From Polydactylus sextarius (taxonomy: Eukaryota; Chordata; Actinopteri; Polynemidae): DNA of 64,000 nt. Numbering within the stretch: the first letter of the stretch is position 1; each line of letters starts with the position of its first letter. Positions 1 to 12,281 of this stretch are shown here, in pieces. A program made the translations under genes and the position numbers. The DNA lies in contig CM028931.1 of assembly GCA_016801845.1 (NCBI GenBank), positions 7,624,587-7,688,586 of the forward strand, written 5' to 3'. The notes beneath the pieces are model-generated. The model was not told the DNA's origin. It ran no database searches and was given only the letters and a program-made list of their open reading frames with translations.

Positions 1-400
1 AAAATTGACATTAAAGAAAAACTTTCACATAGCACCTTTAAGTCTAGAAAGAAACCTATAAAATCTGTTGTTTGTTTAGCTACATATTTACTGATTGTTT
101 CATCCAGTTTTTTTAAATGATGGTAGGTAAGAAATGTTTCAGTTTTGATTCTAACCTGAGTGATTTTTTTTTTTTTTTCCTGTGTTGCTGACGCTTTGAT
201 GTATAATCTCAAAGAACCAGGACGTTTTAAACTTCGATAGAAAATCGAGAAGAATCCCCGTTTTCAGATCGAGTTGTTGTTCGTGCAGACGAAGTTCGGT
301 GTTTGAGGGTTTTTAGCGAAAGTCTTCTCGATCCTGAGGAAGACGAAGAGGTGGTGGAAGAGGAGGAAGATGAAGAAGAAGAAGAGGAGGAGGACAAAGG

Positions 401-3400
401 TCAAACGGTGCTGCAGGGTCCCTCACTGTCCTCGCTGTCGTCCCACAATCCTCCACCGCTCGTCGCGGCTAGGTGGTTCCCCCTCTGCTGAGCCAGACCT
501 GGTCTAAGGATGAGACAGATGAGTCATTACATTGAACAAGTTTCTACTTTTTTTAATTTTTTTTTTTGTCACCGTCTGACTTTTTTAATTATTTTTCATC
601 GCTTACCTCATATTCTCTCTGCCCAGACTGAAGCTCTGATAACTCGGCCTCGCCGGAGCCTGGATGGGCATGAAGCCTTGCCTGTTGTCCTTCTCTGGAG
701 CCGAGTCGACCTTGAACGGCGACGGGTCAGAGAGTCGGCGAGAAGGAGATTCGACAAGGAGAAATTGTGGCGTCAGAGGATTTTATGATGAAGCCTTAAA
801 TTAAGGTGACTTCATCTGATCTGATCAGCCTGAAATTTCATATCAAAGAAACCTGAGATATATGTTGATCAGGTTGCATTGTGGGAAGTTTTTTTTTATG
901 ATCCTCAGGAATCATAAAAAAAAAAAAAAAAAAATGTTTTCTTAAAGCCACAGTAATAATTATTTTTTTTTGTTATTTTTTAATCTAAATTAAATCTAGT
1001 GTGGACTGTGTTTTGCTGCAGTTGCATCTCTCCGCCACTGGAGGGCAACAAAGCCAAATTAAAAATTCTCCCTAAGTGCTAAATGATGACATATATATAG
1101 TCTTGCACTAGAAGCGCTTGAGATTTTCCAAAATAAAAGCTTCTAATCTTAACACTGTGGCTAAAATAATGAATTTCAAGGTTTGTTTGTGCAGAATTTT
1201 CAAACCTATGTGCATCTCAGGGTGTTCATTGAAACTAAAAACACGTCGCTAACTAAATCCTTCAATTTCTTTTTTAATTTATTTATGAGCGGATCAGAGA
1301 AGTGAGGAAAGGAACTTTTTTAGACCTTCAGTAAAAAATCTCAATTCATCTGCTATGGCTGTTTATTTCATCTTAAATGGCTTAAATGATGAGTCTAAAG
1401 CTCTTTCGCTCAACAGATTAAGTGTTCGTGCGCGATAAAGACTCGGATACCTGTTTGGACGGGTCGTCCCAGATCGGCCTGAAGGCACTTTTTGGATGCA
1501 GAGGTGGCGACCCTTTCCTGACGCTGACCAGCCTCTTCCCGTAGGAGCTGACCAGACAGGGTTTAGGAGGGTCCACGCATGACGCCGGCGTGTTCCTCAG
1601 AGGAGGATGAGGAGTCAGTCTGGGGATCTGCCACCTCAGACACACTGTCCTCTCTCTGGGCGACTGCTGCTGCTGTTGACTGTACGACGGCTTCAACAGC
1701 ACCGGCACCTGACTGTCCTCTTCCTCCTCCTCCTCGTCCTCGCCGCTGTTGCTGCACATCATCTCCCGCCGCAGGGTGCCGTCAGGGCTGCAGGAGGTGA
1801 CGGAGGAGTAGTCGAAGGCCGACGTGTCGTCGGGATCGGTCTCGCAGTCGTCGCAGCCTGGAGGAGCCTCCGTGTCGTTGGTGCCTTTCCCCGTCTGATG
1901 GCTGAACGTGCCCTGACCCGAGTCGCTGTTCTCTCCCCATCCGGCGGCGTCCGGCGTGAGCAGGGAGCAGCAGGCGTGTCCGCAGTCGCGAGCCGGAGGG
2001 TTCAGAGAGGCCCGGTCTCTTCCGGCGCAGCTCTTCCTCCTCACCGGGCTGCAGGACCAGCACTCCACACGCATGGAGTGATGGACGTCCAGACCGTTGG
2101 TGAGGGGTACAGCCGTCTGGGCGTCTCTGAGGGACGGAGGGCGGAAGTCATGAGCTAACGCCTAAAGGTCAAAGGTCAGTGTGACTTCATGAAACATGTT
2201 TTAGCTTCTTGAATGTGATACATTAAAGGTGAACCTATATCATACTGTTAGAGTCTTTGAGTTAATGTCAGTTGACAAAAAATGAAACAAACGGTTGCTA
2301 CGTTAGCGGAGATGTGGTGGTAGCGGTTAGCCTGGTCAGGCAGCTAATAAGCTAAGTGAATGGGGCAGATTTTTAACGTCAAAGTAAACAGCGTTTTTGT
2401 GTCACTAAAGAAGCTGAACATCTCTTTCTAAGCCCCGTGCAACAACAGCCAGGAGCCTTATGTCGGTTTAAAAAAGTAGAGTATTTCAATTGCAAGTTTG
2501 TGTAAATATAGACCAGTGTTGAAGTGGAAATTAAAAGGGAGCTGCTAGCAGTAGCACATCAACTTTTACAGATTTTTCCTCAAGATGGCGTCGACAGGAA
2601 AACGACTTCAGGTTCATGAACCATCTTCTGTAGAATCCGTCTGTACGTTTACAAAGTTGAGGACAAAAATCAACATTTGTCCGATAGATTTGACTCTCTC
2701 TTGTGACATTTCAAAACACAAACTGTCTCAAAACTCTTCTGTATCATCTATATCACCTGTAAATAGACCTAGAGTGACCAGAACTATGGATTTGTTCTCG
2801 TTTTCCTGCTGCTGTGTGATCAGACACCAGCAGAGGGCGACGCTCACCTCTGAGCGGCGGAGTTCGACTCCTCCTTGATCCTCTGAGTATCTCTGCTCTG
2901 TTGGTTTCTGGCGCAAGAGTTTGCGGAGGATCCACAAGCCACAGCATCAGAACCGCTGCTGTTTGATGTAAAATATATAAAAAAAAAAAAAAAAAAAAAA
3001 AACATAAAAAAAGACATTTTTAAAAATCACTCATGAAGTTCAAAAATACACTGTAAAACTAGAAAACTCAATTTCTGGAAGAATAATGCTGAGATTTACA
3101 GCTGTGTCAATGAATGAGAGGTCAAACGCTAATCTACCAATCATAATGATGTTAAGGTAAAGTAATCGACCAATCAGAATGAAAGAAAGAGCACCACTGG
3201 GGTACCACTCGAACTAGATGATTTAACACAAAAACTATAGTTTGTATTGTTGAGATTTCTTCGCATCGAGCATCGGGAGATGTTGCCGCACAATAACATG
3301 TGTCATTTGTGTAGATAGAGCGTAAAATGACTGATTTATGTCACTTTTAAAAAGTGCATTTACGGCAGAGTGGGAGAGGTCAGTTAACATTAGAGTCTAT

Positions 3401-6400
3401 GGGGCAGCTGAGGGTGTTTCTTGATGTTCAACAGCAAATAATTCAAAAACCATACGTCGTATTAATTAAGTCGTCGCATCATGTGAACGAGCACGAATGT
3501 ATCTATGATTCTATGTATGAGTTGATCACTAGAAGTAAAAGATATGGCGGCTACAGGAGCCTAAAAAATGAATTAGAATAATAAAACCAGCGGAAGAGTT
3601 AGATTGGACGACATCTGTTAGAAAATAAAAGCATGAAATTAAAACTGCGATCATTTAAAAAACTATAAAAGATATCAAAAAGATAAATCACAGCTAAATA
3701 GCTGAAAGTCATGTGACCTGTTTATAACTTAAATGAAGTCTGTAGATGAAAGTGTGATGAAGTAGTTATATTTCAAAGAGGAGAAGGTTTTCCATTCATT
3801 TCTATTGAATTTACAATCGTTAGCGGTCTCGTGTTTTTCCCCACGAGTCGCTGGAGTCGCTGTTTCAGTTTTCCCGCCCGCTGACCTTTGTCCGGCCTCA
3901 TCTGCTTCCTCCCAGCGGACGTCTTCCTCCAGGATCACGTGACAACGAGACAGAATACTCCTGAGCGCCCGCTCGGTGCCCAGGAGGAGGCTGCAGTCGG
4001 GATGATCTTTACCCGTCCACTGCAACAAGTTCTGCACAGAAACAACGAGCAAGTTTTATTATCTGTTTTCAAAGCCCTTTAAACTAACTTTAATATCGGC
4101 GCTGTGTGTCACACGCTGAGTTGTGACTCACCTGGATGTGACTCAGGTAGCTGTGAACACGAGAAACAGGAGCCAACAACAAGGAGAGCAGCTTCATTTC
4201 CTCTCTCTCCATCTGTCCGCTCTGCGAAAAAAAAACAAAAAAAAAAACATCCATCAGCGTATCTGGTACCAACGGCTACGTCATGAGTGAGTAATTTCTC
4301 CTAATATACCTGCACTTTGTGGCCTTTCTCAGCTTGATTCAGTCTGTTGAACTCCAGCGACAGGAAGGACGCCAGCGTCGTGGTGTATCCGAGGTACATG
4401 TCTGAAAAAGCTGTCTGGACGACGCAGGTTAGAGGAAATATGAGCACCTCGTCCTTCTGCAATCACTGTAACACACTCATATCAACTTACGTCGTTCTGG
4501 CCGATGAGCTGAACTAATATGTCTCCGACCAGAGACTTCCAGTGTTCGGCCGTCAGTCGCTCCTGCAGAGTGTTTCTGAAGAGGAGGTGTCGCTGCAGCA
4601 GTTGCTCCACGAACTTCAGGTACGTCTGACTGAAACAAAGACGAAAAAGCATCTTCTGATTGGACAACAGCGCTGACATGTTCTCAAACGTTGTGACTTC
4701 ACAGAAATCACATCCGTCCATCCATCTAACTATCCATCTATTTAACATCCAACCAATCATCCATCCATCTAACATCCAACCATCCATCTAAGCATCCATC
4801 TAACCATCCATATAACATCCAACCATCCATCTAAGCATCCATCTATCTAACATCCAACCAATCATCCATCCATCCATCTAACCATCCATCTAACATCCAA
4901 CCATCCATCTAACCATCCATCTATCTAACATCCAACCAATCATCCATCCATCCATCCATCTAACATCCAACCATCCATCCATCCATCTAACATCCAACCA
5001 AGCAACCATCCAGCCACCCATTGATCCATCCATCCATCCATCCTTCTAACCATCCATCTATCTACCATCCAACCAACAAACCATCCATCCACCCACCCAT
5101 CCATCTAACATCAACCAACCATCCATCCATCTAACCACCCATCCATCCATCTAACATCCAACCAAGCAACCATCTAACATCCAACCAAGCAACCATCCAG
5201 CCACACACCCACCCATCCATCCATCCGTCTAACTATCCATCTATTTAACATCCAACCAATCATCCATCCATCTAACCATCCATCTAATATCCATCCATCC
5301 GTCTAACTATCCATCTATCTAACATCCAACCAATCATCCATCCATCCATCTAAGCATCCATCTAACATCCAACCATCCATCTAAGCATCCATCTATCTAA
5401 CATCCAACCAATCATCCATCCATCCATCTAACCATCCATCTAACATCCAACCAATCATCCATCCAACCATCCATCCATCCATCTAACATCCAACCAAGCA
5501 ACCATCCAGCCACCCATTGATCCATCCATCCATCCATCCATCCATCCTTCTAACCATCCATCCATCTACCATCCAACCAACAAACCATCCATCCACCCAC
5601 CCATCCATCTAACATCAACCAACCATCCATCCATCTAACATCCACCCATCCATCCATCCATCTAACATCCAACCAAGCAACCATCCAGCCATCCAACCCA
5701 TTCATCCATCCATCTGTCCATCCAACCATCCATCTTCTAACATCCAACCAATCATCCATCCATCCATCCAAACATCTAACAATCCATCTAACCATCCATC
5801 TAACATCCAACCAATCATCCATCCATCCATCCAAGTCCATCTATTTAACATCCAACATCCATCCATCCATCCATCTAACCATCCATCTAACATCCAACCA
5901 TCTATCCATCCAACCATCCATCTAAAATCCATCCATCCAACCATCCATCTAACATCCATCTCTAAATCCATCATCTAAATCCAACCATCATCCATCCACC
6001 CATCCATCCATCCATCCATCCATCTAACATCCAACCATCCATCAAGCATCCATCTATCTAACATCCAACCAATCATCCATCCATCCATTGATCCATCTAA
6101 CATCCCATCCATCCAACCATCCATCCATCCATCTAACATCCAACCAAGCAACCATCCAGCCACCCATTGATCCATCCATCCATCCATCCTTCTAACCATC
6201 CATCCATCTACCATCCAACCAACAAACCATCCATCCACCCACCCATCCATCTAACATCAACCAACCATCCATCCATCTAACATCCACCCATCCATCCATC
6301 CATCTAACATCCAACCAAGCAACCATCCAGCCACACACCCACCCATCCATCCATCCATCTGTCCGTCTAACCATCCATCTTTCTAACATCCAACCAATCA

Positions 6401-8358
6401 TCCATCCATCCATCTAACCATCTATCTAACATTCAACCATCCATCTAACCATCCATCTAACATCCAACCAATCATCTGTCCATCCATCCATCCGTCAAGC
6501 TGTCCATCTATTTAACATCCAACCAATCATCCATCCATCCATCCAACCATCCATCTAAAATCCATCCATCCAACCATCCATCTAACATCCAACCATGCAA
6601 CCATCCTTCTAACCATCCATCCATCTAACATCCAACCATCCATCCATCCACCCACCCATCCATCCATCCATCCATCCATCCATCCACCATCCATCCAACC
6701 AGCCATCCACTTTACAGAAGTTAGTTTGATCAGTTCGGTAGGTTCATGACTTACTACGGCTCCACGGTCATCAGATGAGCAGGCGGCGTCTTGTATTTGT
6801 CATAGAGCTGGTTTAACGTGGAAACGTATTCCCACTCTGAATGCAGAAGCTGCATCGCCACCTGATGTCGAGCATCTGCGCAGGAAAGAGAAAATAAGTC
6901 GTTTTTAAAGCAGGAAGTAGTTTTACTTATTTTTTTAATACCTCACTGGTGGATTCAAACAATTCTTCTTCTTCAAATTACATTATTTATCTTATTATAA
7001 TTTATCTTCTATAAATTACAATTATAATAAACTGGAAACAGCTCAAAGTAGCTTAGAGATTTTCAGAATTTAGTCGTGAATGAAAAAAAAAAGATTTTTG
7101 TTAATAGACAATCTGTAAAAAATGGCACACTGTGGCTTTAAGAGGGAAACAGTTTCACTGACCTGTCCCTTCACTCAGTCCAGCTTTGAGTCCCTGTAGG
7201 AAACAGTGGAGCAGCAGTTTCCCTCTGGACAAACAGGCTGGAGCAGCAGACGAACACTCACACTGACTCCGACCAGCGGTCGCCTCCGCTGCATCGCTGC
7301 TGCAACAGCATCAGTTTACATGTAACATACTGAGACGTGTTGATGTGATGACTTATATCTACACTGTGAGTGAAGTGATAATTATCATGATTATATTCTC
7401 CTCAGTGCGACACAGACTTGTATGGTATACTTTAGATTTGTATAATATACATTTGTATATATTATAATTACACATTTATTGTGTATTATTAATTATTCAG
7501 TTATACGTCATTATTCATCTGTTATTCTCCATCATATCTGTCAATATGGGTGTGTATTTGTATCCACCATCCAACCATCCATCCATCCATCCATCCATCC
7601 ATCAACCAACCATCCAACCATCCATCCAACTTCCAACCAATCATACATCCATCCAACCATCCATCTAACATCCATCCATCCATCCATCCATCCAACCATC
7701 CATCCATCCATCATCCATCCATCCATCCATCCAACCATCCACCCACCCATCTAACATCCAACCATCCATCTAATATCCATCCATCCATCCATCCACCCAT
7801 CCAACCATCCATCTAATCATCCACTTATCCATCATCCATCTAACCATCCAACCATCCATCCATCTAACATTCAACCAACCATCCACCCATCCATCCAACT
7901 TCCAACCAATCATACATCCATCCATCCATCATCCATCCAACCATCCATCTAATCATCCAACCACCCATCTAACATCCAACCATCCATCCATCCATCCATC
8001 CATCCATCCATCCATCCACCCATCCAACCATCCATCTAATCATCCCATCCATCCATCCATCCATCCAACCATCCAACCATCCATCCATCCATCCATCCAT
8101 CCATCCATCCATCCATCCATCCATCCATCCATCCATCCATCCATCCATCCATCCATCCATCCATCCATCCATCCATCCATCCATCCATCCATCCATCCAT
8201 CCATCCATCCATCCATCCATCCCATCCATCCACCCATCCAACCATCTATCTAATCATCCATCCATCCATCCATCCATCCATCCATCCATCTAACCATCCA
8301 ACCACCCATCTAACATCCAACCATCCATCCAAATCCATCCATCCATCCATCCATCAAA

Positions 8359-8392
<34 letters not shown>

Positions 8393-10091
8393 CCATCCAT
8401 CCATCCATCCATCCATCCATCCATCCATCCATCCATCCATCCATCCATCCATCCATCCATCTAATCATCCAACCACCCATCTAACATCCAACCATCCATC
8501 TAATATCCATCCATCCATCCATCCACCCATCCAACCATCCATCCATCAATCATCCATCCACTTATCCATCATCCATCTAACCATCCATCTATCCCCATCC
8601 AACATCCATCCATCCATCCATCCATCCATCCATCTAATCATCCATCCATCCATCTACCCATCCATCCATCCATCCATCCATCCATCCATCCATCCATCCA
8701 TCCATCCATCCATCCATCCATCCATCCATCCATCCATCCAACCATCCATCCATCCATCCATCCATCCATCCATCCATCCACCCATCCAACCATCCATCTA
8801 ATCATCCACCTATCCATCATCCATCCATCCATCTAACCATCCAACCACCCATCTAACATCCAACCATCCATCTAACATCCATCCATCCATTCCATCCATC
8901 CATCCATCCATCCATCCATCCATCCATCCATCCATCCATCCATCCATCCATCCATCCATCCATCCATCCATCCATCCAATCCATCATCATCCATCCATCC
9001 AACCATCCATCCATCCATCTAATCATCCTCCAACCAACCATTTAAAATGTGACTTAAGACATTTTAATGTAGAATTTTCTATCAGACTGTGTATTCTTTT
9101 ACCTTTCTCTCTGTTTGGATGTAGAGGTCTTGGCGTCCTGCTGAGGTCTCTGTCTGTTACTGTAAAGCTGCAGGATCTGACACTGCATCACGCTAAGTTC
9201 TTCCTGTAGGACCAGAGAGCGTCGGGACTAAAATTAACTCCTCTTTCTCATACCATTTTATACCGAGTGATACCTGTGGTGGATTTACTGTAAAGTCAGA
9301 AAGAGCCTCACCCTCAGAGACTCCACCAGAGCCTCCAGACGAAGCGCTTTCTTCTGGCAGCTCCTCCTGTTCTCCTCCAGCTCCTCTCTGAGGAACGTGT
9401 CTCCATGTTGGATCTGACTGAGCTCCAACAGAGCGGTGGTAAAACCCGTCTTCAGCTCCGTCACCATGCATTGTAACTGAAGGAACAGCAGGTGGGATAT
9501 ATTAGCTGTTTTGTTTTGTTTTTAACAATAAGAACATCAGATTATTTTTGGTCTTGGATGGATGTTCTCCCGGACATCAGATGGATTTATTCTCCATCTG
9601 CTGCAAGTTTTGCAAATAACAAAAAAAAAACCTTTTAAATAACAAAGCGAGCTGTCTCTTTAACAAAACCCATGTTTGGTTGATGGGGGACGGTGAGAAT
9701 ACCTTTGAGATCTCAGTGACGAGCTCGGCCTCCTGAGGCTTCATGACCTGAGGAGACGGAAAGACACAAACAAGGCTGTTTGCAAACACTCTCGCTCATT
9801 AAACTCACAGTATTTAAACAAGAAAATAAAATCTGTGTGGAGGAGCTTTAATCCCTTTCAAAGTAAAAGCACAGATTTAAGGAAACACACCAAAAATGTA
9901 AATTCGAACTTACGTTCATAGTGTTTGCTGCTACCAGAGTTGAAATAACATTTTAAAAAAAATGACACTCGCGACCTATTCTAAAGACTTTCCTGTGCTT
10001 GTTGTGGTTTGTTTGTGGTACCTGCTCAGATGTTGCCCCTGCCAGCAGCCCCTCTGCTAAGGAAGTGTCGAGCCAGCCAAAGAGCTCAGCC
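401..10091 (-). CDS. arhgef33: Rho guanine nucleotide exchange factor, ARHGEF33-like (14 exons joined)
   Basis: Predicted to activate Rho-family GTPases by catalysing GDP release through a Dbl-homology (DH) domain. Exons, 5' to 3' on the minus strand: 10022-10091 (uncertain), 9703-9747, 9312-9476, 9103-9203, 7163-7296, 6755-6875, 4491-4629, 4310-4414, 4132-4221, 3886-4031, 2848-2907, 1451-2126, 607-710, 401-503. All junctions keep frame. Exon 9312-9476 (VTELKTGFTTALLELSQIQ, then a charged heptad stretch) is a coiled coil. Exons 6755-6875 to 3886-4031 form the DH domain, with QLLHSEWEYVSTLNQLYDKY at its start and LLLAPVSRVHSYLSHIQ as the conserved late helix. I see no PH domain, as in ARHGEF33. 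A long acidic, Ser/Pro-rich tail follows and ends in STV, a class I PDZ ligand. The true start is unresolved: a Met lies in exon 9703-9747, which would give 661 residues. The acceptor of exon 607-710 is also uncertain. Family call is from recalled similarity, not a search. Confidence 0.78.
2223..2570 (+). mobile_element. Foldback element family C, partial copy
   Basis: Begins TTAAAGGTGAACC and runs through 'ctgttagagtctttgagtt' and the core 'taagtgaatggggcagattt', then fades near 2570. The same sequence forms both arms of the complete copy at 54403-55205. Only one arm is present here. It lies in an intron of the RhoGEF gene. Confidence 0.7.
4709..6711. repeat. CATC-type satellite array 1 (degenerate, higher-order)
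   Basis: About 2 kb of CCAT/CATC tetramers with interspersed CTAA, CCAA and CCAC variants. It fills almost the whole intron 4630-6754 of the RhoGEF gene, leaving about 80 bp and 44 bp of unique sequence at the two sides. A non-tetramer anchor, 'ccaagcaaccatccagcca', recurs near 4998, 5493, 5672, 6142 and 6313, with a related form near 5183, so larger blocks have been duplicated. The long open frames (MDGW repeats on the minus strand, HPSI on the plus) arise because the tetramer contains no stop. Confidence 0.97.
7564..9046. repeat. CATC-type satellite array 2 (including long pure tracts)
   Basis: A second block of the same tetramer in the neighbouring RhoGEF intron (7297-9102). It contains nearly perfect (CATC)n tracts at about 8077-8220, 8363-8460, 8659-8740 and 8894-8977. 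It is more homogeneous than array 1, which suggests younger expansion or active length variation. No coding function is supported. Confidence 0.97.
10022..10091 (-). other. arhgef33: Possible upstream exon of the RhoGEF gene
   Basis: A CAG acceptor after a pyrimidine-rich stretch and a CAG|GTACC donor flank 70 nt that stay open in the frame joining the next exon (AELFGWLDTSLAEGL...). A further candidate exon end lies near 10448-10490 (CTGAG|GTGAG), but no in-frame Met could be placed in it. The 10.53-10.70 kb stretch is probably 5' leader and promoter. Coding status is not secure. Confidence 0.35.
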
Positions 10092-11465
10092 CTGCAGGGG
10101 AAACGGCCGCGGGAGCCAAGATCACTCCTTATTAAGTGTGCTGACAGAAGGACGAGGACGGATCAGCAAAAAGGAAAGAAGAAGATTATAAAAAAACACA
10201 CTGAAAATTGCAATATAGAAAATAAACCCAATAAAACTGTTTGTTTTATATCAGTCCGGGAAACAAATTGTGTATAAATCACATTTTTATTTAAAGGTTG
10301 TAGTATTACCAAAAAAAAAAAAAAAAGCTACTTTTTTTTTGCAATTTTTAAATATTTTAAAACAGAATTAGAAAGTCTAAATATCCAGGAATCTGAAAGA
10401 AATCTCAATAAGATTGATGTAAATGAAAAAGCAACAGTAAACTCACCTCAGTCGAAGCTCTGCACGCTCGCTCCCACAGACATTTAAAAAAAAAAAAAAA
10501 AAAAAAAAAAGATGCAGTGAATTAGATTAAAATCCTCGTGTTTTTACCTCCTCTGTGGTAAAAAGTGGTCGGAGGTGTGGAGGCGGTGGTGTTGGTTGTG
10601 TTCGTTGTAGCTGAGCTGCAAACAGCAGACGTCCTGCACGACGAGTAATAACTGAGCAGCTCTGTGATTCACTGGGGAAGTCTGCTCCTCTATGGACCAT
10701 CATCTCAGTGACGGTTTAAGTGTTACAGCCAGTGCTGCACTTCATGTTCTACGTCTATACATTATCAACACATTTGATTCGAATTTTATTATTATTATTA
10801 TTATATATGTATTTATTTATTTGTTTATTTTACCAGCAAATGTTTAAGTTGTTTACTCTGTACTTTTTTCTTAAAGATTTTTAATATGAATGGATTAAAT
10901 ATAATCAGTGGCAGTTGACTTGTATATATTATATGTGTATGTGTGTGTGTGTGTATAAGAAATATATAAGAATAATAAACACTATAACCTTGTATTATAT
11001 GGTTCTATAGTTGTATACATTTGATGCATTTAAATATTGTATTTTTCTCTTATTGAAATAAATGAAATAAATTAATAATAATAATTATAATAATAATAAT
11101 TTCTTATCAATAGACCCAACCTATTCTGGGAAAAATTAGCCCCGCCCCCACAGCCGCTCCATTTATAAATCAATAATAACCGCTAATATTTCTATCATTT
11201 TTTTTTTTTTTTTACTTTAATAAAAAAAAAAAAACATTTACAAGACATCAATTTTATTTGTAATATAATATTTTAATAGTTTACTTCATCCACATGTTTG
11301 TACAGTCGCTGCCGTTCTTAAATAAATCAAAAATAAAAATAAAATGTAATTAAAATCACCTTGACTTCGCCCTCGTGGTTTCAGTCCGGGGGATAATTCG
11401 AACGCGCATACGTCACTGCCTCGTCGTTAGAGAGGGGCGTGGCCAAGCGTCGACGCTCGAATGTG

Positions 11466-11495
11466 ATTGGCTGTCGCGCTTACAGACTTTTCAAA
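11466..11495 (+). promoter_or_regulatory. cdkn3: CDKN3 core promoter: CCAAT box plus CHR-like element
   Basis: ATTGG (inverted CCAAT, NF-Y type) at 11466-11470 lies 19 bp before TTCAAA at 11490-11495, the reverse of the cell-cycle homology region TTTGAA. This pairing is typical of G2/M genes repressed by the DREAM complex, a class to which mammalian CDKN3 belongs. A probable untranslated first exon follows and ends with a donor after 11545. Confidence 0.55.
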
Positions 11496-12281
11496 TCGAA
11501 GCTGACGGAGCTGTCAAAACATGCACAGGAGAGGAGCGTAAACTGGTAAGAAACGAAATGAAAACCACGCGGGTTTAATGTTTCTTTTTTGACACACGTG
11601 TGTCCGCGCGTCCGTGAAGTACTGAAGTAGTGAAGCGGCGTATTTACTCGCGAGGTTTAAATGAAGATAACATTACACTCGTGTCTGTTTTGGCGTCGTC
11701 CGAGACGGATTAGCCGCTCAGCTAATGTTAGCTACAATTAACAAGCTGGACAACAAGCATGATGCTAATTGTGTTAACGCTGCGTCGGGTGTTTTACTGT
11801 CTTATCCGGGACATTATTATCTTTTGGATACGTGCAGTGAAAGCTAACAGGTAACAGCTAACCTGACTGCTTTATCTTTAAATACCAGGTTACAGTTTAA
11901 TATGTAGCCGAGCTCATTTAAAGCACCACACCTGTTATATGCTAACAGTTTTAGCAGCTTTAGCATCAAAATTAACGTACAGAGGCTTCAGAAAGTGTTT
12001 AGACCCATTTACTTTTTGTTGCAACCTTTTTTTTTTTAAGTATTGAATATAGATCCAGATCCAGCTTTAGACTGGTCTGGAGTTCACCAGTTGCTAATTA
12101 TTTTATTTATTTTGTAATTTGAATGATTAATGCCACGCCCACCTGTGTTTATAACAAGCCCACAGGTCAGACTGGAGGTCAGGATTAAAATTAAACCATC
12201 GGGTTAGATGTGTGTAGAGCAGATTGTAGTACATGTGGACTCACACTCTGGTGTTATTTAACAGTGTTTTGGGCTGAAGTC

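Noticed and set aside
303..491. Plus-strand acidic ORF (Glu-rich)
   Set aside because: Antisense to the RhoGEF last exon and its A/G-rich 3' UTR; a compositional shadow.
1563..2158. Several other-frame ORFs on both strands, including a 183-codon plus-strand frame
   Set aside because: They overlap the 676-nt RhoGEF exon, whose own frame joins its neighbours in phase and codes for the expected Ser/Pro/acidic tail.
4709..9046. Many long open frames encoding MDGW or HPSI repeats
   Set aside because: They are translations of a stop-free tetranucleotide on both strands and in several frames. The surrounding exons show the region is intronic.
4709..9046. Possible CRISPR-like array (regular repeats)
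   Set aside because: There are no unique spacers of constant length, the unit is a tetramer, and the host is a vertebrate.
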